Shown here: positions 25,701 to 35,759 of the stretch, in pieces
Numbering within the stretch: position 1 is the first letter of the stretch
Layout of the letters: each line of letters begins with the position of its first letter
DNA from: Neolentinus lepideus HHB14362 ss-1
Taxonomy: Eukaryota > Basidiomycota > Agaricomycetes > Gloeophyllales > Gloeophyllaceae
Assembly: GCA_001632425.1 (NCBI GenBank)
Contig: KV425554.1
Span: forward strand, 99,000 to 162,999
Reading direction: 5' to 3'
DNA: 64,000 nucleotides
Position numbers and translations under genes: made by a program
Notes under the pieces: model-generated
Database searches by the model: none
What the model was told of the DNA's origin: nothing
Seen by the model: only the letters and a program-made list of their open reading frames with translations

Positions 25701-28700
25701 GACATCGTCATCTTCCGCGACGGCGAGCTTCTCTGCGGTGTACTAGACAAGTCCTCCTTCGGTGCAACTGACTATGGTCTCGTCCACTCAGTGTACGAGC
25801 TGTACGGCGCAGATGTCGCCGAGAAACTCCTAGGTATCCTGAGTCGACTGTTCACGAAGTTCTTGCAACATCGTGCTTTCACTTGTCGTATGGATGATCT
25901 GGCTCTGACACCCGATGGTGACACTAGCAGACGCATGTTGCTCGAGAAAGGCGAGAATCTTGGTACTGAAGGTGCTATCGAGAACTTCCCATCTCTGGAG
26001 AATCTGCCTGCCGCTCAAAAACCTTCTCAGCTTACTGTTTTGTTGGAGGATGTCTTGCGCGATGACAATAAGATGGCAGGGCTAGATGTCACCGTCAAGA
26101 CCAAGCTTGCGAAATTGACCAAGTCCATAGCGGACGCTTGCATGCCCCATGGTCTTCTGCGCAAGTTCCCTCACAACCACATGCAGGCTATGACTCAGTC
26201 GGGTGCTAAGGGAAGTGCGGTGAATGCTCAGCAGATCTCTTGCGCGCTAGGGCAACAGGAACTCGAAGGTCGACGTGTTCCGGTCATGGTTAGTGGGAAG
26301 ACTCTTCCCTCGTTTAAGGCGTTCGAGACTCGGGCAATCGCTGGTGGTTACGTGGCAAGTCGATTCTTGACTGGTATCAAGCCTCAGGAGTTCTTCTTCC
26401 ATTGTATGGCTGGTCGTGAAGGTCTGATTGATACAGCTGTCAAGACCTCTCGCTCTGGGTATTTGCAACGCTGTTTGATCAAGCATCTGGAAGGTATGCG
26501 AGTTCATTACGATCACACCGTCCGCGGAAGCGACTCTTCGGTCTATCAGTTCCACTATGGTGGCGATGCTCTGGATGTGACCAAACAGAAGCACATCATG
26601 CAGTTTGGGTTCATCGCACTCAATGCCAATACCCTCATCAACCGGTATAGACCTAGAGAGATCGTCGGTGCTGTCAATGACGAGGATGCCTTGTCTTACA
26701 TGAAGAAGGTCTTGAAGGCCAGAAAGAAGGGCAAGAAGAACGCGGATAACTATGAACCTGCGCTGTCGCGTTTCAGTCCTTCTCGGTGCCTTGGTAGCAC
26801 CTCGGAGAAGTTCGCGGAGAAGGTTGCTGAGTATGTTAAAGCCAATCCTCAGAATCTTCTGCGGTCAAAAGATGGAAACGACAAGGTCGAGGTCAAGCGT
26901 CGCCATCCTCTACTTCACACGAAGACGTTCCAGCTCTTGATGAATGTCAAATATATGCGTAGTCTGATAGAGCCTGGCGAGGCAGTTGGTCTGCTCGCTT
27001 CTCAAGGGTAAGTCTGCTCATGTCTATGGTTGTATACAGTTCATTGAACGTCGTGCCAGTGTTGGTGAGCCGTCAACTCAGATGACGCTCAATACGTTCC
27101 ATTTTGCCGGTATGTCGATTGGCTGGAAGGATGTGGTATCAGGCTGATCATCATATGCAGGTCACGGTGCTGCCAACGTCACATTGGGTATTCCTCGACT
27201 GCGTGAAATTGTCATGACAGCCTCGACGAAACCGAAGACGCCATCAATGACCATGACTACGCGTGCCGACGCACCGATCGAGGAAGTAGAGGCTTTCTGC
27301 AAGAACGCAAGCCGGCTCGCTCTGTCGCAAGTCGTTGATCACGTCACCGTGCAGGAATCTCTAACGGTAAATGGCGCTGCGCGGAATAAACAGTACACGA
27401 TTGACATCGGCTTCTTCCCTGAAGACGAGTACCGGTCGGAATACGATGTCGAGCCCCGAGAAATCCTAGCCGCTTTTGGTTCGCGGTTCCCGCAGCTCCT
27501 AAAGAAGGAGATTATGAGGGAGATGAAGAAGCTGGACACTGACCTGAAGGGGCAGATATCTGTCCTTGGAAAGGGAACTGCGGTCAAAGAGCGAGTGCCC
27601 GCTCCGACGGACGATGATGAGGACGGGGGGGCCGCTGGTGGCGGAAAGGATGATGATCAGCGCAGTGAGCTCGACGAGGTTGAGGACGAGAAGAACGCTA
27701 AGAAAAAGCAGCAACATGCCACTTACGAGTCTGACGACGACGGCGATGTTGACATGGACGAGCTCGATGATGCTGCCATCGAGGCCGCATATGCTGACAA
27801 CGACGAGCCCATGGAAGATGAAGGACCTCAGTTGCAGGTGTCGAAGAGCGAATCATTATTAGCACAGATCAGTGCTGTCGAGAAAAACTTCATGGATAAC
27901 TTCTCGCGCCTGACGTCGTTCAAGTTCACCGAGTCTCATTGTGTGATAGAATTGATGGTAAGCGGCTTGCTAAAATGGTCGGTGATCTGACAGCAATTTT
28001 TAATGTATAGTTCGAAGCAGACTTCCCTAAACTCCTACTCGTCGGCATCGTTGAGCGAGTGTGCCAGAAGACCGTTATTCGCGAGATACCGAGTATCAGC
28101 GACTGCTTCCGCGTCCGTGAAGAGTCAAAGGACGGAAAGACGAAGGTATGCTGATATTGACTCTCGATTATTGGACACTAGAACTGACTCATGAACGAAT
28201 AGCTGACGACGAACGGCTCGAACTTCCAAGGTTTATGGGAAGTCTTGAGTTACCAGGAGGAGAGCATTATCGAGGAGAACAACATCTACTCGAACGACAT
28301 CAACGCCATCCTCGTAACCTATGGCGTCGAGGCCGCGCGCTCTGCGATCATCTCGGAAGTGAGCAACGTGTTCGACGCGTACAAGATCGACGTCGATATC
28401 CGGCACCTGGAGCTCATCGCCGACTACATGGTAAGCTACCCTCCTACGTTCTCTCACTCGCCTGGCTAATCGTTCTGTAGACGTTCGACGGCGGGTACAA
28501 GCCCTTCAACCGCAGAGGCATCTCGACGCACTCCTCGCCGCTGCTCAAGGCCTCCTACGAGACGACCGCCGCGTTCATATCTGATGCGACGCTTTACGGC
28601 GACTTCGACACGCTGACGTCGCCATCGGGAAGCATCGTTCTGGGTCGGCCCAATGGGACGGGGACGGGCGCGTTTGATGTGGTTATGCCTGTCCAGGACA

Positions 28701-28723
28701 AGCTTACTGCAGCGCAGGTGTAG
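22748..28723 (+). CDS. RPA190: DNA-directed RNA polymerase I largest subunit
   Basis: Catalytic subunit of the nucleolar polymerase that makes the large rRNA precursor. The start MNISNSIPSTVTSISFSF is followed by the zinc-binding CATCRLTYFTCPGHFGHI, LFCHKFKM and KKCHNCKAFGYTF, the clamp region, GKRVNYAARSVISPD, ILNRQPTLHKPSMMAHKAKV, the active-site loop NADFDGDEMNIHFPQ (assembled from three micro-exons, 25042-25055, 25111-25128 and 25183-25203), HNHMQAMTQSGAKGS, the bridge helix region [42 protein letters not shown] and GHGAANVTLGIPRL. An acidic insert near 27600-27850 (DEDGGAAGG..DDDGDVDMDEL) is the Pol I-specific jaw insert. Ends DTLTSPSGSIVLGRPNGTG..KLTAAQV. All magnesium-binding Asp residues are present. 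Introns are numerous and short. Confidence 0.96.
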
Positions 28724-29243
28724 GAGAGTGAGTGTGAAGAAAAGTACATATACTATCAGCTACAGTACTCGTCTCCTGTGAATCTTGGCACTTTCGCCGG
28801 CCATATTCGCAGCGTTCGTCGCCTTTAAGCTTGACGGACGCCGCATCTTACAAGGAAAGTGAATTCTGCATGTTACATATGTACAAAAAACATTTCATAA
28901 AGGGCAACCTATAACATAGCTAGTAAGAAGTAAACAAGTAACGGCCTTCCAATGACTGGGAACGAGCGTAAGTAGTAGTACTACGCTAATAATATTAGAT
29001 GCCGATGAATGAAGGGAAAGAAAGCAAGAAACGGAAGCATAGATTGTTTAAAGATATTTGGTGGCATAGGGTGTAGCAGGTTTAAGAGCCGAAGGTCATC
29101 GAGCGTACGCAGGACGATTAGTCGTGAAAAAAACAACGAGAAAAAGGAGAAGACAGGAAATAGACTAGATGAAAACCGGGAGGATTAGAGTCAGGACATT
29201 GGGTAGCCAGGAACCGAGAACGATAGAAGTGAGGTGTGGTGTT
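28724..29243. other. Convergent 3' intergenic region
   Basis: 520 bases between the RPA190 stop and the stop of the next gene on the minus strand. AT-rich patches near 28870-29010 fit 3' UTRs and terminators. No coding signal. Confidence 0.5.
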
Positions 29244-30326
29244 TCACATAAACAACTCGTCGTCGCCGCCCTCGGGCTGGTCTCCTTCCTCCTCCATCAT
29301 CCGCCGCGCCGTCTTCTTCTCCTTGGGCGTCCGGACGGGGGTCGCGCGCATGGGCACGTCGAGCCCCGCGCCCAGCCGCATCGGGCTCGCGGATCGGCGG
29401 CCCCGGCGAGCGATGGGAGTGGCATCGTTCGTGCCACTATCGACTTGGAAGTCTTTCGCAGTGCTCTCCATGTGCAACGCCTTCATCGGCGAGACGGGCA
29501 TGGACTGGTACTTCCTCCCCGCCTCCATCATCCTCTTCTTCGCGCCCGGGCTCATCACCGTGATGCTCTGCTTGAGCGGGCTCCCCGGTACCGTCGCCGC
29601 CTTCTTCATCTTGGACTGGGGCAGAGGGATGATCATCTCGACGGGGGGCTTGTTCTCTTTGCCGTCGTCTTCGTCGGGAGGTGGAGACGGTGCTCGGTCG
29701 GATACGTGCGGAACGTAGATGTACGGGTCGCGGAAGATGTCGAAGCCGGGGTAGTGCTCAGACGTGCGGTCAGGCGAAGGCGGGAGCTCGCGCGGAGCCA
29801 GCATCGGGGAGGGGCGGCGGACAGAACTGGAGAAGTCTAGTATCGCATCGTTATCGTCGTCGTCAAAATCGCTGTCGTTGGCATGATGCCTGCTAGGTGT
29901 GTGCTTGGTCTTTGCTGTAGAATCCAATTCGGGAGAGGGCAGGAGCAATGGAGTCGAAGACTTGGGGTGGCGCTTCGGTGTGGCGTGGATGTCGGTATCG
30001 CTGAAGCGTCCTCCCTCCGCGGCGCCCATGGCCGACAGCGCGAACATGGCCGCCTGCGCCTTGGTGGGCTCCTCCATCATACCCGCGTACCTGCCCTTGG
30101 TAAGCTCGGCCGTGAGCGAAGGCAGCTTGTCTGGGGACATGAGCAGGCGACGCTTGTGCGGGCTGGTGGCAGCAGGCGACGCAGGGCGTTTCTTGTTCGG
30201 GGACTTGAACGGGCTGCCGGCAAGACGGATCTCATCGAAGAACTCCTCGAGGGGCCACTCGTTGAGAGGGCCGGGGCGTTTACGCTGGCGAGAAGGACTG
30301 TATTGCATATGGGAGTAGAGAGACAT
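29244..30326 (-). CDS. Disordered nuclear-type protein with CDK-like sites, unknown function
   Basis: A single uninterrupted frame of 360 codons starting MSLYSHMQYSPSRQRKRPGP. It is rich in minimal CDK sites next to basic residues (SPSRQRKRP, SPFKSPNKKRP, SPHKRRLLMSP, TPKEKKTARR). It also carries a KEN sequence (DDGKENKPP, a candidate APC/C degron) and a KRRLL sequence (candidate cyclin-docking RxL). Acidic DFDDDDNDAILDF and PYIYVPHVSDRAPSPPP stretches lie between. No folded domain is apparent. A cell-cycle-regulated chromatin or spindle factor would fit, but that is inference from short motifs that also occur by chance. Lack of introns is unusual for this window, yet composition and continuous frame support coding. 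Confidence 0.75.
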   Translation of the reverse strand: MSLYSHMQYSPSRQRKRPGPLNEWPLEEFFDEIRLAGSPFKSPNKKRPASPAATSPHKRRLLMSPDKLPSLTAELTKGRYAGMMEEPTKAQAAMFALSAMGAAEGGRFSDTDIHATPKRHPKSSTPLLLPSPELDSTAKTKHTPSRHHANDSDFDDDDNDAILDFSSSVRRPSPMLAPRELPPSPDRTSEHYPGFDIFRDPYIYVPHVSDRAPSPPPDEDDGKENKPPVEMIIPLPQSKMKKAATVPGSPLKQSITVMSPGAKKRMMEAGRKYQSMPVSPMKALHMESTAKDFQVDSGTNDATPIARRGRRSASPMRLGAGLDVPMRATPVRTPKEKKTARRMMEEEGDQPEGGDDELFM

Positions 30327-31027
30327 AGTGCGTGGTGGTGGTTCGAAAGCAAGGTGACGCTGTAGAGAACAAGCGGAGAATCCGGGTAGAAGAGGGCCAC
30401 AGCACGACTTTGCTGCATGCCCCCATCAACGGCGCGTAAATATACCACAATATCGCGAACCGTCACACATCATTGTTCTGTCACGTCGGAGTTCGTCGGA
30501 GTCGAAAATATCCCACTTTCGCGTCGGTCCCGTGACCTTTTCGCGTCGTGTTGTTGATTCTTGGCGCGATTGGGCACAAAGAATGGCATAGAACGAGTCA
30601 TGCCCTCTGTGGAAGGCACTAGAAGTCACCCCCAATATGCACCCCAGAATCCCAAAGGACAGCAGAAAAGGCTTATCTTGCATGTGGTGTTCGACCTTAA
30701 CCCAGAATGTTCAAAGTAAATATAGGTGATCTCACGCCTTTCCTAGGATAGGGTTTAGTGAATAATTCAGTGTTTATAAAAATAATTTATTAACATTTTG
30801 TATTAGTATGTTAATTAGCATAACCCCGGATCAGGGAGTAGATTTTAATGTTAATATCCGTTAAAAATTCCCAGGGTCCACATATGTAGTCTTTCCGCAC
30901 AATGTTAATAAACACCGTTATGAACCTCGATTGGTTAACATTGCTAAACCCTGTCCTGGGAATAGCAGGGACCACAACGGTACTGCAATGACCAACACTA
31001 CAGATATTCGTACAACCAGCCGCTACC
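30327..31027. other. Intergenic region, AT-rich in its 3' half
   Basis: About 700 bases. The first half is the 5' flank of the disordered-protein gene; small minus-strand frames here (30426-30683) have no recognisable product. The second half, 30720-30965, is AT-rich and repeats the word ATGTTAAT or its complement (see the repeat entry). The end is the 3' flank of the alcohol dehydrogenase gene. Confidence 0.5.
30776..30965. repeat. AT-rich cluster of GTTAAT words with a 9-bp inverted repeat
   Basis: Copies of TGTTAAT/ATTAACA-like words recur near 30790, 30808, 30850, 30902 and 30935. A perfect inverted repeat ATTCCCAGG (30867-30875) / CCTGGGAAT (30955-30963) frames the last two. The arrangement could be a small non-autonomous element, or simply AT-rich 3' flank; no target-site duplication was found. 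Confidence 0.3.
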
Positions 31028-32364
31028 CTAAGGAACAATGACCGCCCTAAACTTAGCCGATCCATCCATCATGCTCTGATAGGCCTCCGCCGCCTTCTCC
31101 AGGGGGTACTTCTGGATCTGGCACTTGACATTCGTCAGCTTGCTAAACTCCGCGCAGTCCTCAGAATCCTTAGCCGACCCCGACGGCCATCCCCGAAGCG
31201 ACAGACGCCTCGTAATGAGAGGAGCTAACGGCAATGTTCTCCGTCAATAAAAATCATAATTGAAAGCAAAGGACAACTTACTCGTCTCTATCTTCAACGG
31301 ATCCTGCGCAATCGCTAGCACCAACAACGTGCCGCCCACCGCGAGGCCCCCTATCAGGCCCTGGATAATATCTACGCTCGGAGCCGTAGCCACAATCAGA
31401 TTCGCCCCGCCCATCTTGCTCAGCTCCTCCGCTTGGTTCACCTTGCTGCCGTCCAGGTACACGTGCGCGCCGAGCTGCGTCGCAAGGTCCTTCTTCGACG
31501 CAGAGGTAGACAGAGCAACAGTTTTGTACCCCATGGCACGGGAGTATTGCACGGCAAGGTGGCCGAGACCCCTAAAGAAAGAAGGGAAGTGTGACTGTCC
31601 AGCGTGCACTTAAGCGGAGATGGACGGTTCACACACCCGATACCCTGAACCGCGACGATGTCGCCGCCTTTCAGACCCATGTTGCGTATGGAGTCTACAT
31701 TGGCAGGTCAATGACAAGGTAGGCGCGCATATATGCACGCAATAAATTCACTGTACGTCGTGACACCCGCACACATCAAAGGGGCCGTCTCCGCAGGGTC
31801 CATCCCATCCGGGAGAGTAACGACTGCCTCGCTCTTCAACGTCGCATACTCCGCGTACCCGCCGTCCATCGTGACACCTATTCGCCACCCCAATCATCAA
31901 TCGCCATCCCATTGAAGGCTTCATTACGCACCGTTAATCTGCTCATTCTGGCACGTATTGAAGTCCCCCTTCCTGCACTGGAGGCAAGTTGTGCAATGCG
32001 CCCCGTGCCATCCCCCGCCGACGCGCTGGCCGACCTTCCAAAACTGCTCGGAGGGGTGCACCGCAACGACCCTGCCGACAATTTCGTGGCCGGGGATGCG
32101 GGGCGTCCCAACGGGCATGATTTGGGCGACGACCAGGTCATCACTGTGAAGAGAGAATTAATACCGAAGGACAGTTGAGGGCGGCGGTGGGGGTGAGACG
32201 GAGGGGTGAATATATGCGCACCTGCGACACACACCGCAGGCCTCAACCTTCACGACGACCTGCCCTGGGCCGGGGTCCTTCCACTTGATGTCAACAAGCT
32301 CGATGACATTCTTCTTCGTGACGGCGGCGGCCTTGTACGACGTTGGAGGAGTGAACTTGTGCAT
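31028..32364 (-). CDS. Zinc-dependent alcohol dehydrogenase (intact copy)
   Basis: Medium-chain dehydrogenase of the ADH1-like/NADP-ADH group, cytosolic by lack of a presequence. Start MHKFTPPTSYKAAAVTKKN. Catalytic zinc ligands are visible in ACGVCRSDD, PGHEIVG and PLMCAGVT; structural zinc Cys residues in HCTTCLQCRKGDFNTC. The nucleotide fold is GIGGLGHLAVQYSRAMG followed by ALSTSASKKDLA; the Ser-rich second strand end, lacking an Asp, hints at NADP(H), by family knowledge. The C-terminus is LSLRGWPSGSAKDSEDC..KFRAVIVP. Five or six introns join cleanly, so this copy looks functional. A broken paralogue lies 6 kb away on the same strand. Confidence 0.9.
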
Positions 32365-32955
32365 GGCGTGTGGGGGACACGCTTAAAGGATGGGAGTAAG
32401 TACAATAGGCGGGCTTTGTTTTGGTCCGAGGGAGAATATTATTGAGTATATAAGCCATTTCGCATCTGCTAAAAATATGGATCCGACAGTTCAGGTGACG
32501 TATACGTCGGTATCAGACGGCCACAGAGTGAAGCCTGCGATATCTTCTATCAGTACCGCCAGCCAATCGCTCCTGTCGTACTCCCGCCTAATTATGCCAT
32601 CCAAGTATGCAACGTTAACTTTGTATACAACCCCATATGTTTCTCTACCTCAGAGCGGCCGTGTGGTCCTTTCTATCTCCGGACTAGCTTATTGAGATTG
32701 TTTGTCAGAGGGTTCGGTCAACTGGACTGGGGCGCCGACAAACCGTACGTTACGCTGGTCTGCAGTGTGACATCCAAGTATCTGCGTCACGTGTCATGTT
32801 AATTAATCGGGCGCGTCTTCATACATATCATATTCGCTAAGTACGTACCGTATCTTTTCGATTCGCAATCCAAAAGTTGACAGCATGTACAGATACATAG
32901 ATGCAATAAAGTACATAATAGTAATAATACACGGTAACAGAGATCGTGTCGAGCC
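32365..32955. other. Intergenic region upstream of the alcohol dehydrogenase
   Basis: 591 bases holding the dehydrogenase promoter and, at its far end, the 3' flank of the DUF676-type gene. Small open frames in all phases, none with motifs. No repeat seen. Confidence 0.45.
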
Positions 32956-34563
32956 CTACTTCCAAGGGTTATCTTCGATATCGAGCTCAGGTCGAGTCTT
33001 CTCTTCCTTCTCGGCAATTTCCAATTCCTGGAGATTAGGCCCCGCCACGCTTTGCGCCCCCTTCTGCACCTCCATCCCGCTGTCTTCAGCCCCGTTGTTC
33101 TTGGTGGGATCCGGGTCCATTCCCACCCTCGCCGTTGTCAATGCTTCCCTGATAACCTGCGCCGTCTCCAACCCCAAGTGGTAATATCCATCATTCGTAG
33201 TCGCCCCGAATATGCCCGTATGGGCTTCGATTTCGTCCTGCGCTACGTGATTACTCGCAGGCCAGAAGTTCGCTAAGGATTCCGCGGATTTGGGCAGGTA
33301 TACAAAGGTACGTGCAGTTGGATGGCGCGGCAGCGATGGAGGGAGGAGTGTGTAATACCTGCACAAAGATTAGGTTTCTAGTTAGCTCTATAATGCATTG
33401 GGCTCACGTCTTGAATATGACGCCCATATCCCGCTCAATCTCCAGCACCTTCTCCACCCTCTTCACCAACCTCTTCTCATCCCACAGCGTACCCACATAT
33501 CTCATATGATCCGTAACCCACGCATATCCCAACCCAAGGTCCTCTCTCCGCCAATACGCTGTCCCAGCAGCTGCGCCTGCAACAGCTATCCCACCTACAG
33601 CATACGCCGCAGGGAGAGCCCACTTCTGCCATGCACTGGCGGATGTGGATTCAACTGGTGCTGTGAGCAACGGCCTGGTGGTTGCAGTGGTGCTGGAAGA
33701 TGCGGTAAAGCTTGCGGCGGATTCGGGACCCTTCTTCCCGAAATGGTTGAATACGGAGGCGAAGTCAGACGCGATAGTCCGTGCTGTGGAGACGTGGTCG
33801 GCGAATTTCGTGGCGCTGTGCTTGAAGACGAATGGATGGACGCCGTAATACTCAATGATGATGAGATAATTAGAGTGGAAGATTGTCAGATGACTATGTT
33901 GAGACCTACAGGTGTGTCGAACGCTATACAAGCTATGATGTTAGGCCACAGCGGGGCTTCCTTGTCCGAGCGAGATTCGTACAGTGCAATGAGTGAATCA
34001 GCCGCTAGCAAACCGCCCATGCTGAAAAGTTCAAGCTGGTGCCAATTAGAATATACATCTGGTATCTATGGCTTACCTGTGGCCGCACAACACTATCTTC
34101 GATTTCCCAGCGCCCCCTCCCAGGCCTTTCGCAACCTCTTTCTCAACCGTGAGCTGCGCCAGCCAATCTACAAAACGCTCTACCGCAGCATCCTAATTCA
34201 CGCCACATACATCAACAAGCGCACAAGGCAGCCAAATATATGTTTGGTAGATGGGCTTACCAGTTCGCCCTTCGTCTATCCTTGAACAGCTTCGCATCAA
34301 AATCAAGACCATGCTCGCAGATACAGTTGCGTAAAGGGAGTGACAGACCTCGTACTGGGGAAAGACGATGCACTCGACGTCAATGTCCTCCGTGGTTTCG
34401 GCGAGAATGTGCTGTAGCCGCTCAGGGAAGGTGTTGAACGTCTCATCAGTCCCCTTGAAGCTGTTTAAACGCGTTCATAAATATGTTATGGATATAATAA
34501 AGCGATGACGGACCCATGGACGAATACGACTAGGAGTTGCTCCTGAGCAGTGTGACTAGTCAT
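32956..34563 (-). CDS. DUF676-like serine hydrolase with C-terminal membrane segment
   Basis: Alpha/beta-hydrolase of a fungal lipase-like family; substrate unknown, lipid ester or GPI-type substrates possible by fold. The model begins MTSHTAQEQLLVVFVHG at 34563, then FKGTDETFNTFPERLQH, ECIVFPQYE, a 15-nt micro-exon TKGEL (34261-34275), DAAVERFVDWLAQLTVEKEVA, GGAGKSKIVLCGHSMGGLLAADSL (nucleophile elbow, with an intron at 34022-34076 inside the Ser codon), PNIIACIAFDTP and HPFVFKHSATKFADHV. A hydrophobic segment ALPAAYAVGGIAVAGAAAGTA follows, then DEKRLVKRVEKVLEIERDMGVIFKT, YYTLLPPSLPRH and the end ELDIEDNPWK. Frame is intact across all introns. Longer single frames that start inside introns are artefacts. 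Confidence 0.85.
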
Positions 34564-34749
34564 TTCGATGACCGCAGGATTCGAAGTTACAGTAGTAAGT
34601 TAGAAGCAGCAAGAGACGTCAGACTCTAATTTACGCTGGATTATTTTCAATTTACATTAGAAAATCATGATTATCTGATGACAGCCAGAAATCGCAGACA
34701 TCTTCGGCTTTCATCTCACCCATGGTCCTGGGCAGCCCAAGCTATAACT

Positions 34750-35389
34750 ATGTCCACCAGCGACTCTGAGGAGCGTCGCCATCACGCCAAGCGTCTTAGG
34801 CCTGGTTAGTCCCTGTATTCTGCGAGCCACTACTCTGGAGTCATCCTGCGATCATCCATTTCGTGCGGCGCACAACAGGCCCCCACGGAGCGGTAGACGT
34901 CCCATCAAGATCAACCTCGCACCAGTCGCCGTCCCATTTCTCGCGACTCCTCGAGAACAACCCGCTACCGCCCCCAGGACCGGACCACTTCGCTGCCAGA
35001 CGGGCGTTGTGGCTCACGCCGCCACCGAAGTCGCCTCCTCATTCGCAGAGCGCGGACCAGAATAGCTTCGATAATGTCCTGTCCCAAGACCCCTCCGATA
35101 AGGGTTTTTGGAAGATCCACCTCGAGCGAGCGTACGACATGCTAATGGCCGGGCGTGCTCTCAAACACAGCATGAGTATGAAGTTTATTGTGGGTAGATC
35201 GCGACCTCGCCGTTGTGTGCTGCTCAAATACAGGTTCGATCATAGGTTAGAGTTGTATATGCTGGCTGGATTCACAATGGATTGTGGCCGAAGGGCGTGT
35301 CGGTGGACGATACGGATAGTTTTTTGGGAGATGATGCACCGATCTACACTCCCCCAAATCTTCCTCCCGAACCAGGCGGACCGCCATGA
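34750..35389 (+). CDS. Small uncharacterised protein, two introns
   Basis: I do not recognise this protein. Exon 1 (34750-34804) encodes MSTSDSEERRHHAKRLRP; a GT-AG intron joins it in frame to GPHGAVDVPSRSTSHQ in exon 2 (from 34879), which is Pro/Ser-rich and then ordered (DKGFWKIHLERAYDMLMAGRA, LKHSMSMKFI). A 56-nt intron ending before GTTAGAG then gives VRVVYAGWIHNGLWPKGV and the end DDAPIYTPPNLPPEPGGPP. The aromatic-rich WKIHLERAYDML..VVYAGWIHNGLWP core may be a small helical or membrane-associated unit. Without the last intron the open frame runs to 35423 in a low-quality sequence. It starts 186 bases from the divergent hydrolase gene. Confidence 0.65.
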
Positions 35390-35759
35390 ATTACTAACTG
35401 TATTTTATTGTTTTATGATATAATCAGGACTGTACATTGCAATATCGCACTCTGAGAACTTCAAAGCACTGATACCTACTTCATAGTGCATATCCAGAGC
35501 ATCCCTACATGTGGTATACCTGTGTCATTGATGTACGTTCCAAGTGTATAGTTGGACAGTCTACCATTTCTCTTCTGTAAATGTTCTGCTGTTGATATGC
35601 TCTTCCACTGCGGTGTACAGAAAATGATGATGGAGGCAGTCTTCTTCACGCCTTTAGCGGGTATAGGACAGGAACCAAAATTAAGCTCCTAATAGCAATA
35701 TTTGCCGAGCTATGCAGACCCTCGAGAATAATGTTGGAAGTGTCATAGCTGTGATCACA
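35390..35759. other. Convergent 3' intergenic region
   Basis: 370 bases between the stop codons of the small unknown gene and the F-box/LRR gene. AT-rich, no coding signal. A possible final intron of the F-box gene (GT at about 35814, AG near 35761) would move its stop by only a few codons. Confidence 0.45.

Noticed and set aside
34566..34585. Reverse-strand TTCGAATCC resembling a tRNA T loop
   Set aside because: The flanking bases do not form the T stem and no acceptor stem is present.
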